Shown: positions 21,967 to 32,085 of the stretch, in pieces
Position numbering within the stretch: the first letter of the stretch is position 1
How the letters are laid out: each line of letters opens with the position of its first letter
Assembly: GCA_947184155.2 (NCBI GenBank)
Contig: CAMXCT020001750.1
Location: 1 to 64,000, forward strand
DNA from: Cladocopium goreaui
Taxonomy: Eukaryota > Sar > Dinophyceae > Suessiales > Symbiodiniaceae
Length of the DNA stretch: 64,000 bases
Direction: 5' to 3'
Notes under the pieces: model-generated
What the model was told of the DNA's origin: nothing
Seen by the model: the letters and a program-made list of their open reading frames with translations, nothing else
The model's database searches: none
Made by a program: the position numbers and the translations under genes

Positions 21967-22448
21967 CTTCCTTTGGAGGAAGCAATGTAGGGAATGTGGG
22001 GCGAAACAACCATTAAGAAATTACTGTTGGATGTGTTTATCACAAATTTGGAAAAATTGGATTATCACAATGTTAGATCAGTTTGGATCAATTATGATCA
22101 ATTGAATAAAGTCTGAACCAGCCAAAAATTAAGTGGAATTTCGATGTTTTATATCAGCAGGTCACCAGGTCTGTTGTTGTTTACAACTTTGAAAAAACGT
22201 TTGGGTTTCAAGAAAAAATGGGATTTCATCGAGAAAACTATGATATGTTACAAAAGAAGTGGTGTTAGACCTGGCAAAAATGGTGATGGGGACCCACAAC
22301 CATCATGGCTATGACGGGATATGGTCATGTGCCATGGGTCAAAACCCATGGAATTCTGTGGTGAACCCCGAAATGGCTGGGATTTATGAATGTTCATCCC
22401 CACGTTATGGGGTTCACCAAGCAATAGATGATAAATGGTTCACCAAAT

Positions 22449-22560
22449 CTGGTTGGTGGTTTTAACCCCTCTCAAAAATGTTAAGTAATGTTAGTCAGTT
22501 GGGATTATTATTCCCAATATATGGAAAGTCATAAAATTCATGTTCCAAATCACCAACCAG
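22449..22560 (+). mobile_element. Family A element, target duplication AAAT
   Basis: AAAT on both sides. A stray second right end (AAACCACCAACCAG, 22580-22593) follows 20 bp later. Confidence 0.85.
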
Positions 22561-22590
22561 AAATGGTTCATCATATGGGAAACCACCAAC

Positions 22591-22712
22591 CAGTTCTGGT
22601 ACAGTAGGTTTTGATCCATCTCCATGGTCAACAGAAAGAGAGGAAACCGTCTCCATGAAGGCAAGTGACATGTCCGTAAGGAGGGCATCATCGCCAACAG
22701 CGATCACTAACG
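22591..22712 (-). CDS. Candidate second exon of the aspartic protease gene
   Basis: Entry phase fits exon 1 exactly (G plus CG). It reads LVIAVGDDALLTDMSLAFME and ends PTVPEL at a donor CTG/GTTGGTGG that is itself the left end of a family A terminal repeat. No family motif. It could instead be a cryptic or skipped exon. Confidence 0.4.
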
Positions 22713-22784
22713 CTAGAAATCCCGACGAGAATTTCACCCATGGATTAATTGTGGATATTTGTGGAAGAGCACTAATTACTATGG

Positions 22785-22900
22785 CTGGTTGGTGGTTGAG
22801 CCCTACCCCTCTGACAAATATTTAAAAAAATATGAAAGTCACTTGAAATGATTATTCCCAATATATGGAACCATAAAAAATGTTCCAAACCACCAACCAG
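22785..22900 (+). mobile_element. Family A element
   Basis: Complete ends with a slightly expanded centre (AAATATTTAAAAAAATATG). The flanks do not show a clean duplication. Confidence 0.8.
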
Positions 22901-22964
22901 ACTATATAATTACATTAATTACTATGGTGTATAAAACCTTTCAGGTCAATCTACCATTTCGCAC

Positions 22965-23046
22965 CTATTTCTCCAAGTGGCAGAGCAGCGCAAGTTGAAA
23001 GCATTCCCAACAGCATGAGCTGAAGACATGGCACCATGGTCACCAT
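22965..23046 (-). CDS. First exon of the aspartic protease gene: signal peptide
   Basis: ATG at 23046 opens 27 codons: MVTMVPCLQLMLLGMLSTCA, then ALPLGE. A hydrophobic core of about 13 residues ending in small residues is a typical secretion signal with likely cleavage near C-A-A. The donor is ATAG/GTGCGA. A CCCGCAG lies 19 bp upstream of the ATG and could accept the dinoflagellate spliced leader. The enzyme would enter the secretory or vacuolar route like other A1 proteases. Confidence 0.65.
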
Positions 23047-23263
23047 GCCGCACCGTGGCTCCGTGCTGCGGGCTTCGAAGTAATTGGATGTTGGATTGAG
23101 CCAATGGGGCTGATCCATGCTGTGAGGTCCATGTTCAGCCCGCGAGAACCAAAATCCTCATTTTCTCTTCATGTTCTTCATGGGTTTCACCAACCAGTAG
23201 CTACGAAAAATCGGCTTTCTCTTTGACTCTTGGATCTTTTCTTTGCAGATCTAAAAGTTGGAC
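23047..23263. promoter_or_regulatory. Short region between two head-to-head first exons
   Basis: 217 bp separate the minus-strand protease ATG from the plus-strand ATG at 23264. TTTTCTTTGCAG at 23236-23247 is a good pyrimidine tract plus AG, suited to intron or spliced-leader acceptance on the plus strand. No TATA-like box stands out. Confidence 0.35.
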
Positions 23264-23420
23264 ATGGCTCAAAAGCCGGGTGCCCCGGTTTTCACACCAC
23301 GGATCGTGGCTGTTCATCCACCATCCATCCCAGCGTGGCCCATGGCCTCAATGGACTCTGCCAAACCAGCCAACAAGTGGACCGAACCTCAGGGACACCA
23401 CCATGGAATGAGCAAGAAAT
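23264..23420 (+). CDS. Probable first exon of an unidentified plus-strand gene
   Basis: Opens with ATG 16 bp after TTTGCAG. An in-frame TAA just before the ATG supports it as the start. It encodes MAQKPGAPVFTPRIVAVHPP followed by a Pro/His-rich stretch, with G/C-rich third positions. The exon end is uncertain: no good donor before the degenerate family A element at 23437. I do not recognise the protein. Confidence 0.5.
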
Positions 23421-23436
23421 TATGGAAACATATGGA

Positions 23437-23557
23437 TGTTGGTGGTTTTAACATGTTTTAACCATCTTGAATGGGAAGGATTATATGATTATCCCATATA
23501 TATATATGTATCTATATATGAAATGGAAAATAACACATGTTCCAAACCACCAAACAG
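23437..23557 (+). mobile_element. Degenerate family A element, 9-bp flanking repeat
   Basis: GTTGGTGGTTTTAAC opposite AAACCACCAAACAG. ATATGGATG stands at both edges, a longer direct repeat than the 4 bp seen at other copies. Confidence 0.7.
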
Positions 23558-24126
23558 ATATGGATGTTTCCTAAAATGTGGCTACCCCAAAACCATGGGT
23601 TTCACTACAGCTGGGTCTGATTTTGGATGAAAACTGGGACCAAATAGCGGTTTCGCAACAAATGTCATGCAACCAATTGTTTAATATGTAGCAACCAATG
23701 CCAATCATGGAAAACATTTGCAACAAATTAGCAACCAATGACCAATGATAGCAGGATATTTTTGGATGTTTAGCTGGAGCTGTTTCATTGCTTCTGCTGC
23801 TTGGTTCATAGCACTTCCACTAATTGTTGCCGTGCAAACAGCGATCTCAATGCCAACCATAGAAATCATAGAACTTGGATCTGCTTAAGGAACCCCCCAA
23901 AAAAAACAACAACATACACCCTATAGATTTCTATAGATTCCCTTAGCATATACCCATATATACCCCATAGATTCCCCTTAAGTAGTGGATGTCCCCATAG
24001 AGAAAATTGCAGTCCGTCGCGAATCCACGAGGACCATCTTCGTTCGGTCGGGAATCTCATCGTAACCAACATGACTCGTCACTGAAAAGGACAAGGAAAT
24101 CAGGCGCTAAAATAGAGTTTAACATA

Positions 24127-24219
24127 TCCCATATGATCCATGTATGCTATATATGCTAACATGACTGGGGTATATTGATGGTAAATGTTACCATATATAG
24201 CATACATGGATCCTATGGG
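24127..24219. mobile_element. Family C element
   Basis: CCCATATGATCCATGTATGC is mirrored by GCATACATGGATCCTATGGG. Nearly identical in its middle to the copy at 14750. Confidence 0.85.
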
Positions 24220-24567
24220 TATTGTAATCTAACATGGCCCCGTTTATAAATGAGTTTCCTTCAACAAAAAAACGAATTGCCGGAGGTTGGGCGCCAAAAT
24301 TCTTGCGCATCTTAATGACATCTTCAACCAATGATGGCCTACAAATCATGAAGTGATCCCATTTTCAAACTGTTTTATGGTTGGGGGCAAATCAAACAAA
24401 ACTGAAGTTGCATGACTAGTTAGGATTAACATGGATTAACAGCCACCATCCCCATTAGTCAACTAGACGTGGCCTTTCCAGGGTGGTCATTATATTTTCT
24501 TCATCAAAGTCCCATTCCCCGAGTGACGCGCAAGCAGTGCGTTGCAGGGATCCAATTCACAGCTCAC

Positions 24568-24595
24568 CACCACAGGCGCTGCGGGCGGTTCCCGC
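24568..24595 (-). CDS. Candidate microexon
   Basis: 28 nt between TTCCAAG and a strong donor GGTG/GTGAGC. The frame that joins to the exon at 24794-24854 (one base carried over) reads GNRPQRLW with every third position G or C. Very short, so tentative. A longer reading in another frame (LPRREPPAAPVVV) is also possible. Confidence 0.35.
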
Positions 24596-24793
24596 CTTGG
24601 AAGTTGTGGTTCCAGCATGGAGTACATGGATGTACATGATATTTTACCCGCCCCGATATTTTCCGGGTTTCCATCACTTTTCCATCTTTTTGGTGGGTGA
24701 CTGGTCATCTTGGGAACTGTTTATAAATTTAATCGTTAGGTCTACCACATTGCATCTCATTTGAAATGGTCGTGAAATGACTAGCACAAAAAC

Positions 24794-24854
24794 CTTTGGC
24801 CGACCCGGACACCCATGTGAACAGTTTGGTGGGCCAAAGCCGCTGAACATCAAG
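24794..24854 (-). CDS. Candidate exon, unknown protein
   Basis: AAGCAG acceptor, CAAAG/GTTTTT donor. Reads LDVQRLWPTKLFTWVSGSAK. A plus-strand frame over the same bases (24777-25103) is open but has no splice support. Confidence 0.4.
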
Positions 24855-25372
24855 CTGCTTTCCACTGTTAGTGAGTATCTCTGTGACTGGATTGTATCTG
24901 TAAACAGATCGTGCATGACTTTGACGCTGGGTCTATCTCGCCATGAAAGCCACAAACCCAGTGGTAAAATGAGTCATTGGGAGTTTCTGGTCGTGGATAA
25001 AAACCATCACAATGGAAACTCCGCTTTTGAAATCAACAATCATCCTGGGGCGACACACAAGACTAGCCCGGCGTCAAACTGCTTGGTCGTTTTAATCCCC
25101 TGAAACACGTTTGCAAATTCGGGAGAATCATCCGAACGATGGGAAACAATTTCACTCTTTGAAACCACCAGCACATGTCAGCGACACATCCTCTAATTAC
25201 ACGGATTATCACTCACATAGCTCCAGCGCTCATGAAAGAAACTCCCCTTAGGGCCGGGAAACACTTTTAGTCTGCACGCGCGATTCGGTGCAGTGGGATG
25301 TCACATGTGTACATCCCAGTGAGGAAGAGACTGCGTTCACACGTGACGATGAGCAGTTCCCAATACCAACGC

Positions 25373-25502
25373 AAGGTGGTTTCAACCCTTATGAAAAATA
25401 TGAGTTCGTCAGTTGGAATTATGAGATTCATTGAAATTCCCAGTATATATATATATATATATGGAAAGACATAATCCATTCATGTTCCAAAGCACCAACC
25501 AG
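25373..25502 (+). mobile_element. Family A element with AT-repeat expansion
   Basis: Left end degenerate (AAGGTGGTTTCAACC). The centre is enlarged by a TA dinucleotide run at about 25445-25461. It ends GCACCAACCAG four bases before the next element. Confidence 0.7.
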
Positions 25503-25506
25503 TTGT

Positions 25507-25612
25507 TACCCTCTGGTAAACTAACATAGCTATTGAAAATGGTCATTTATAGTTGATTTACCCATTCAAAATTGTGATTTTCCATAGTTATGTAAACGTT
25601 TACCAGAGGGTA
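25507..25612. mobile_element. Family B element, reverse orientation
   Basis: Complete palindrome, with ends TACCCTCTGGTAAACTAAC and GTTTACCAGAGGGTA. Adjacent to the family A copy ending at 25502. Confidence 0.9.
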
Positions 25613-26144
25613 TGTTCAGAAGGAAACTCATCTTCCAACACCAAAATACTCCAGATTTCACTTCGTCACGCGGACGCTCAATGGTCAATGGCCAGTATAT
25701 CTGTATTTCACATCCTGGCGATGATGGCTATCCCAAGAACGGGGGGATGTGCCACCTTCAGTTCGCCAAAAAACATCTAAAAAAAACGTGGTGAAAAAGC
25801 AAAGTTTGAGGCATCCTTTCTGGTTCTTAGATGTTCTTAGTCTTACACCAATGGATTTGCAAGGCTCAATATCCTTTGGATTTAAAAGGTATCTTAGCCA
25901 CAACAACTAGTTGTCGTGTCCCCGGTCCGCGGTACTGGTTTGTCCTGGTTCATTGGTACATGTACGTACCATCTATAGTCAGTATATGCCAGTATATTAG
26001 TTTATCTATTGAAGATCCGTCACATCATGTAAGTGATAATCTATTCAAATCTAATGATTCAGAATTCATGATTTATAAGTGTGTCTCATTTCTGACTAGT
26101 GACATGTATACCATGTATATCCATGTATTGGTGTGGCTTGGCGC

Positions 26145-26186
26145 CTTGTACTTTTCCAGGATTGCGTCTCGCCGCTCCACGAACTC
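26145..26186 (-). CDS. Candidate exon, coiled-coil-like
   Basis: EFVERRDAILEKYK between acceptor AACTGCAG and a GC donor (AAG/GCGCCA). Charged and helical. Joins in phase 0 to the exon at 26874-26951. Confidence 0.45.
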
Positions 26187-26873
26187 CTGCAGTTTTCAGG
26201 GGTGTCACTCTCACATGATCGATGGATGTGAAGCAGGAGGGAGCATTTACTGAGGGAAAACCATGTTTTTTTTTCTGAAATCAAACGGAAAAAACAACAC
26301 ACACACACACACCATCACACACCAAAAATCATCAAACATCCAGGAAGTATGGGTGTTTAAACGGCGATTCCTACACTTATGCTTTGGTTTGACATGAAAA
26401 GCTGGTGTTTAAAAAGTGATTCCTAGACTAACTTGTACTTGTGGTTCTTTGGATATCTGGAAAAACCTGATGAGGTCTCCATACGAACGTTGCTATTTGA
26501 TTCACAATGTTGGTCCTCGAACGTAGACCAGAATTTCCAACTATGATATTAATGCGGCGAATAGGAAATCAGGCACCTTTTATAGGTACATCCCCCAAAA
26601 AAATGCTGCTAAAAACTGTTTCTTCCTCTTGGGTATGAAACTGATGAAACCCGGGGCTCCATGTCAAGTTTTGCTGTGCAAATTCCAATTTGTTCGAACC
26701 TTTGACACCCACGCAAAGCCATTTCAAACCCATCACTGCATCATCACTTCTTGGATGTCTTTGGATATCTTTGGCATGTTCCACACGTGTAAAAACCACC
26801 ATTCTCAGTGCCCAAAATCCACGACATTCCACGACAACAACGACCCCCCCAAACCCTAAACGCGACCCTCGAC

Positions 26874-26951
26874 CTCGCTGGTGAGGTAGGCGGGGTTGAA
26901 GGGCGCTTCGCCAGGTTTCGCACCATTGGCCTCCAAGATCTTTTTGCATTC
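26874..26951 (-). CDS. Candidate exon, unknown protein
   Basis: 26 codons after a good acceptor (TGTCCATTCCAG) reading ECKKILEANGAKPGEAPFNP, then AYLTSE to donor GAG/GTCGAG. Third positions are strongly G/C. The product with the downstream exon looks like a small soluble helical protein segment, but I cannot name it. Confidence 0.55.
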
Positions 26952-27311
26952 CTGGAATGGACAGATGGAAGCTGGGTCATCTGGATATGGATTGGTTTCA
27001 GGGAAATGGATAGCAAGAAAACCCAATATCCCAATTTTTTTCATTGGAAAATCGATGATTTTTTAGGATTATTTTTAGTGTATGATATTAGAGGTGTGAA
27101 AATCAAGTTTCAATCTAAGAACATCTGGATGAACGCTGGATGACATTAGTTGTTTCGGACAGGATGTGGTTGGGGCTCCGGGAACATGAACACAAAAAAC
27201 CATGGTTTATAATCCCCCAAAAATAGCTGGGTGTCCCATGTTTTCCGGCAGAATGTCCATTCAACTAGTTTTTATGTCAGCTTGTGCAAATATGATTCAA
27301 GATTCGGTCTT

Positions 27312-27422
27312 TACCCTCTGGTAAACGAACAAACATAACTCTGGAAAATCACTATGTTTTATGGGAAAACTCACTATAAATGACCATGTTCAATAGCAAA
27401 CTGTTAAATTGCCAGAGAATAG
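27312..27422. mobile_element. Family B element
   Basis: Left end intact, right end mutated to TTGCCAGAGAATA. A solo right half of another copy lies at 27820-27853. Confidence 0.75.
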
Positions 27423-27859
27423 ATATCATACCTATTATATATATATATATTATCATATTAACCATAGATTAACTATATATTAGTAACCATTAGTAACCAT
27501 TATTAGCCACCATGAACATCTATTAACCATGAAATGGAAAGACACCCGGAAACTGTCTACTGATTCTTCGTGTCAATCCCCTGGTTCCAGGCAAGGTTGT
27601 TCTGCGATCTCATAGCAATCTTTTTTTTGTTGGGAACCTAAAAACATGGTGATTTTCCCATTTAAAATGGTGGATGTGTTTCCCATTTGATCATATTTGG
27701 CCGTAATTTCACCCTTGTTTTCTGGGATCAATTTTCCATGCAGAGATCACCCTTTGGTTGACGCTGAAGCCATGGCTCGGCTGGATGATTTACATCTTCC
27801 ACTCCACGTGATTTTCCAGTTCGCAAACTGCGACAAATGACCAGAGGGTAATCAATACT

Positions 27860-28004
27860 ATGGATGGTTGCGAAATCCTGCACCAGTTGATAGATGGTTT
27901 ATCCATGATTATCCCATTAATTATATATATATTATATATTTATTCATATTTATAGGCTTTTAACAATCGTTTTGGTGGTTTATTGGATTTCGCAACCATC
28001 CAGC
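27860..28004 (-). mobile_element. Family G inverted-repeat element at an exon donor
   Basis: Terminal arms GGATGGTTGCGAAATCC and GGATTTCGCAACCATCC. On the minus strand it runs from GCTGGATGG, directly after the exon at 28005, to CATCCATAG, i.e. GC to AG. No coding sequence is evident just beyond it. Confidence 0.65.
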
Positions 28005-28124
28005 CCGGTGGGGACACGTCTGTGTCAACCAAGGGACCCGAAGTTTGGGAAGACACTTGAAGGTGTCCAGCTCATCTGCCAGTGGTTGGTTTGGCACTAG
28101 CCTCTGCCGCTGCTCCTGTGAGCG
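28005..28124 (-). CDS. Candidate exon, unknown protein
   Basis: Exactly 40 codons (RSQEQRQRLVPNQPLADELD, then TFKCLPKLRVPW) between acceptor ATCTTCAG and a GC donor CGG/GCTGGA. Strong coding composition. No family recognised. Confidence 0.6.
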
Positions 28125-28474
28125 CTGAAGATTTACCATGGAATTCCGAGAATTGCAAGTTGTTTGAGGGGGAAAAAACAGGAAACTATTTGCAAAGCAG
28201 AGTCGTGTTGCGGGGCTCAATGTTACCTGACTATCCATCTACCAATCAGGCAATCCGTTGATCCATCCATACTATAAGTGTGTACAGGTACAACTAAATC
28301 TCAAGGCGGCTTGAGTCCAGATATGTCCAGATACACTATTTCGGCCCGTCTCGGCTGCTGTCTTATCTGTTTTTGTTTCACATCGGATCTTGATGAGTTG
28401 AGCTGTTCCAAGTAATTCTTGGCCATATTCGATTCCATTCTCAGCTTTTGATGTGCCATTTGAGGCATATGTTT

Positions 28475-28860
28475 TTACACATATAATACATAATATACAC
28501 AATATACATAATATACATCATATACATAATATACATAATATACATTATATACATAATATACATAATATACATAATCTACATAATATACATAATATACATA
28601 ATATACATAATATACATAATATACATAGTATACATAATATACATAATATACATAATATACATAATCTACATAATATACTTAATATACATAATATACATAA
28701 TTTACATACTATACATACTATACATAATATACATAATATACATAATATACATAATCTACATAATTTACTTAATATACATAATAGACATAATATACATAAT
28801 AGACATATATACATATGTAATATACAATATACATAATATACATAATCTACATAATATTTC
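28475..28860. repeat. 9-bp ATACATAAT minisatellite
   Basis: About 40 units. The Ile/His/Asn and Leu/Cys/Ile ORFs covering it on both strands are repeat artefacts. Confidence 0.95.
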
Positions 28861-29026
28861 ATTTTCAGTCTGCAGCAGTAGAAGTCCAGGCTTCGTGCTG
28901 TCGTGCACTGTATACAGAATATACATAATATATATTTATCACATCAATTTATATTATACTATATTATATATATAATATATAAGACCTCCTCTCCCTGCTA
29001 TACTTGGTCACCTTTGTTCAATCCAC

Positions 29027-29103
29027 CATTTGCCGAGGCCAGCCTCGGCTGTACCGTAGCCATAGCCCACGACAGAGCGACCCTCCATGATCTCCCGTCG
29101 CTC
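29027..29103 (-). CDS. Candidate exon, Gly/Tyr-rich
   Basis: ERREIMEGRSVVGYGYGTAE, then AGLGK, between acceptor CGCGTAG and donor AATG/GTGGAT. Codon third positions are almost all G or C. Confidence 0.55.
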
Positions 29104-29213
29104 CTACGCGGGACATGGGAGATTCAATGACCTACGGATGTTTTTTAAAGCTTTGATGTTTTTTGATGGGTTGCTCAATTTCTTGTCATCCATACTTCAA
29201 GAGTTTTGTTGGA

Positions 29214-29322
29214 TTCCCTCTGGTAAACCAATAGTTTGCTATTGAAAATGGCCATTTATAGTGAGTTTTCCCATTAAACATGGTGATTTTCTATAGTTAT
29301 GTAAACATTTACCAGAGGGTAA
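29214..29322. mobile_element. Family B element inside a dispersed repeat
   Basis: Ends TTCCCTCTGGTAAACC and TTTACCAGAGGGTAA. The 44 bp to its left (from 29170) match the flank of the copy at 20401. Confidence 0.85.
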
Positions 29323-29418
29323 TAAATGTGGGAAACCCTTCTTTTTTAGCATAATATCACCTGTTTCCCCAGCAAATTCCTATGATGATTGCCAAAGATT
29401 GGACCATGTTGGACCAAT

Positions 29419-29520
29419 CCCTAAGGATCCATGTATGGAATATTTACCTACATTGGGATTATTTTAAATTACTTTAGGGGTCAATGTAGGTAAATATTCC
29501 AGCACCATGGTTCCTCTGGG
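29419..29520. mobile_element. Family C element
   Basis: CCCTAAGGATCCATGTATGG is mirrored by AGCACCATGGTTCCTCTGGG, with inner arms TTTACCTACATTG and CAATGTAGGTAA. Confidence 0.75.
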
Positions 29521-29526
29521 AATCAA

Positions 29527-29626
29527 TTCCTGTCCAAATTCCGCGGATTTCCGCCACACCGCGGGCCTCCTGACTTCGGATTTCCTGCCTTCGAGCCTCC
29601 TCCGCATCCTTCAAGATCTCGCTGAC
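29527..29626 (-). CDS. Candidate exon, charged coiled coil
   Basis: After acceptor GTCCTCCAG: VSEILKDAEEARRQEIRSQE, then ARGVAEIRGIW. Heptad-like alternation suggests a coiled coil. The donor is not fixed, and GTGTGG inside is an alternative end. Confidence 0.5.
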
Positions 29627-30167
29627 CTGGAGGACGTCCATGGGAAGTACCACAGATCCGGTGGTTGAAAATACCGGGTTCTTTGAAGACACATGCGACA
29701 AAAGCATACAAAAACTATAGGAAAACATCATGTCATAGCAGATTGAAATAAAGAAACATAAAGAAACCAAACAAATCATGTAAACAAGACCGGTATCAGT
29801 AACAAGGTGAACGCTTTGACGTTGTTGATCTCAGTTCAAACACTAGTTGACTCTAGTTTCCTGTTAAACACATTCTGGAAATAGTTGCAAAAGTTGACTC
29901 TAGTTGACTATAGTTGCCTTGTGTTAAGTATAGGAAACGCCACCGGAACATATTCTGGATGATTCTACGTAGCAAAGCCCAGGGACTGTTTCCCCCCAAC
30001 TTCAAGTCAAAACTTATCCCGACTCCCAATTTGGGTAGAAGGTTCATATCATTAGCAGGACAGTGATGGATAGTGCATAGTCTAATAGTGGTAAACACAC
30101 ACCAAAAAAAACATAGACCTAGGATACATTTAAAAAAATGAAAAAGACATCCATAGACCTGCAACAA

Positions 30168-30252
30168 CTATGGTTTATGGTACGCAAATAACTATAGTTA
30201 CTGGGGCGAATCTAAACCAACGTTCACATCACTGGGGGGCCTCACATTGTAG
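30168..30252 (+). mobile_element. Family D element, left half lost
   Basis: Starts inside the core (ACTATGGTTTATGGTACGC) and keeps the right end GGGGGGCCTCACATTGTAG. Confidence 0.65.
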
Positions 30253-30315
30253 AACAACGTTTTAAAAATCCAACCTAGAAAACATCAAACAAAACCCAGG
30301 AGCCGGCCATCTCAC

Positions 30316-30384
30316 CAGACGCCATGCCTTGTCCAATGGGGTGAAGCCCCACCCGCTCTCGACGTTCACATCTGCTTTGTTCTC
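30316..30384 (-). CDS. Ankyrin repeat exon
   Basis: 23 codons, phase 0 both ends, acceptor TCCCAG and donor CTG/GTGAGA. ADVNVESGWGFTPLDKAW follows the ankyrin pattern (A-D-V-N ... G-x-T-P-L-x-x-A). Ankyrin repeats are protein-binding helix-turn-helix units. It probably belongs with the exon at 31403-31457. Confidence 0.7.
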
Positions 30385-30865
30385 CTGGGAACAGCTTGGA
30401 AGTCATTCAACAAGGAAGTTGTGGCAACAGATTCTGGAGATGGCTGGAGTTTGTACAAGACCGTTTCTACTGAAACTAGAGATTTTGTTTGTTCCCTCTT
30501 GCTATCGAGTCTTCCACATTACAGTGGTTCATTCACATCACTATTAAAACAAACAAACCAGGCATTGGATCATAAGTTGTTGTCAACCATCACGGGCCCC
30601 AATGTCTGTTCAAAGTTTGTACATCGTCTTTGCACGTGGATCTACGCAGAGAAGAAGAAAATCGGTGATTCGAACGTCCGCCTGGCAGAGCGGAAAAATG
30701 GAATGCATCTGTCATAAGATTTCCAAGCCATTTCGGAACGGTTTCCAAGTGGCAAGGTGCCCAAAACCCAAAAAAATCCAAAAAATGGATGCTCTATATT
30801 GTAAGGCGCAGGGAAAAATGGATGACTATGGATGACTGGGGTTACCCCCAGCAGGAAACCTCCAC

Positions 30866-30925
30866 CCGGTCCAGCAGCTTGTGGATGAAGGGCAAGTATT
30901 GTGATGCAGTCCAATTCTGACCTCT
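30866..30925 (-). CDS. Candidate exon between two ankyrin exons
   Basis: RGQNWTASQYLPFIHKLLDR between acceptor TCTCTGCAG... and donor CGG/GTGGAG, phase 0. Helical, compatible with an ankyrin-protein segment but without the TPL core. Confidence 0.45.
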
Positions 30926-30995
30926 CTGCAGGAAAACCCACGAAACCACAAAGGAACAGCTCAGAAATGTGGGTTTTTCGTGGGGTCTAATGGTC

Positions 30996-31109
30996 TACCC
31001 TCTGGTAAACATACAAAAAACTATGGAAAGATCCACCATTTCCAGTTGGTAAATCCACGATTTCTATGGCCATTTATTCAATAGCTATGTAACAAATTAC
31101 CAGAGGGTA
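30996..31109. mobile_element. Family B element
   Basis: Complete: TACCCTCTGGTAAACATAC opposite AAATTACCAGAGGGTA. Confidence 0.9.
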
Positions 31110-31402
31110 CTGTAAGTGTCAGAGAAAATTGGATTTCTATGGCTTCGTGGTATCCAGGCATCTCACAGCATGCGCATAGCGAACTGAAGACATTATGCAA
31201 TCAAACATGTTGTATCTCAGCCCTGAACTTGTGCCATTTAATTTGCCAATGGCTTTACAGTAATTTACACCGACCTAAAAACAATGTTGGGCATCATATC
31301 ATCCAATATTTTTTGGGTCGAGAGTCAATCATTTTGAGCCAAGAAAGGGGTGCACATTAAAAAGATGTTCCCAGATGCTCCCAGTAGATCTTTCCAAGAC
31401 AC

Positions 31403-31457
31403 AAGCGAGCATCAAAGGGGAATTTCCATCCTTGTTGCGCGCATTCACATTGGCACC
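31403..31457 (-). CDS. Ankyrin repeat exon
   Basis: GANVNARNKDGNSPLMLA after acceptor GCATCGGCAG. This is the classic ankyrin G-A-D/N-V-N-A-x-x-x-x-G-x-x-P-L-x-x-A. The exon end is a choice between a GC donor (CTC/GCTTGT) and GT (GCTT/GTGTCT). Confidence 0.7.
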
Positions 31458-31817
31458 CTGCCGATGCAATGGAGGCTGAGGGGGTGTTCGGATGTTTTTT
31501 TGGACCTGCTGCGCTGGATATGTCATATATTATGTGTTTGGATGTGTTCAGGTGGCTGATGTTTCGTTTCAAACTGCTACAATTCCTGGCAGCTTAAACT
31601 ATATGTCCAATGATGTCCGACCTTTCAACACATATTCCATACCATACAACTATGGGTTTATCATGGTTTATCCAAACATGGCGTGTGTACACCAAAATGC
31701 CTATTTAAATGGGAAAATCATGATAAACGCTCCAATTGTGGGTTACGTTACCCTATTTTCAGACAAACCATACATTCTCTGGAGTTCCATTCTTGAAGGA
31801 TGACCCCAAGTGCTGAC

Positions 31818-31871
31818 CCTCAGCTTGGCCTTCTGCAAAGCGCGATCTAAATTGGCCATGCTGACAGAGTA
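31818..31871 (-). CDS. Candidate exon upstream of the ankyrin exons
   Basis: YSVSMANLDRALQKAKLR between CTTGCCAG and AGG/GTCAGC, phase 0. The plus strand over this region (31810-32016) is also open but lacks matching splice sites. Confidence 0.4.
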
Positions 31872-32003
31872 CTGGCAAGCCTCACCACGGACGTGGCTTG
31901 AGCTGAGCCAAGGAGTCAACAGTTCCCCATTGAATCCCATTGAACTGTTGGGTGAGCCAATATGTTATCCATCAGAAAAAGTGTGCAGATTCTTGCCAAC
32001 AAC

Positions 32004-32085
32004 CAGGCTCCCATAAGCCTGGAAGAGAAAGTCATCGGGCGTCTGGTTCTTGGCAGTTGGAATGCCATTCGGAGGATAGGACTTC
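32004..32085 (-). CDS. Candidate exon, unknown protein
   Basis: Acceptor GATCACAG, donor CTG/GTTGTT. Reads KSYPPNGIPTAKNQTPDDFL, then FQAYGSL. A plus-strand ORF from 31962 to 32116 (LANNQAPISLEEKVIGRLVL) competes. The minus reading was preferred for its two splice sites and the surrounding minus-strand exons. Confidence 0.45.

Noticed and set aside
24777-25103. 108-codon plus-strand ORF
   Set aside because: Mixed third positions and no acceptor or donor. The minus strand has a splice-bounded exon in the same bases.
28453-28862. 127- and 105-codon ORFs rich in Ile/His/Asn and Leu/Cys/Ile
   Set aside because: Pure 9-bp ATACATAAT minisatellite, so open frames follow from the repeat.
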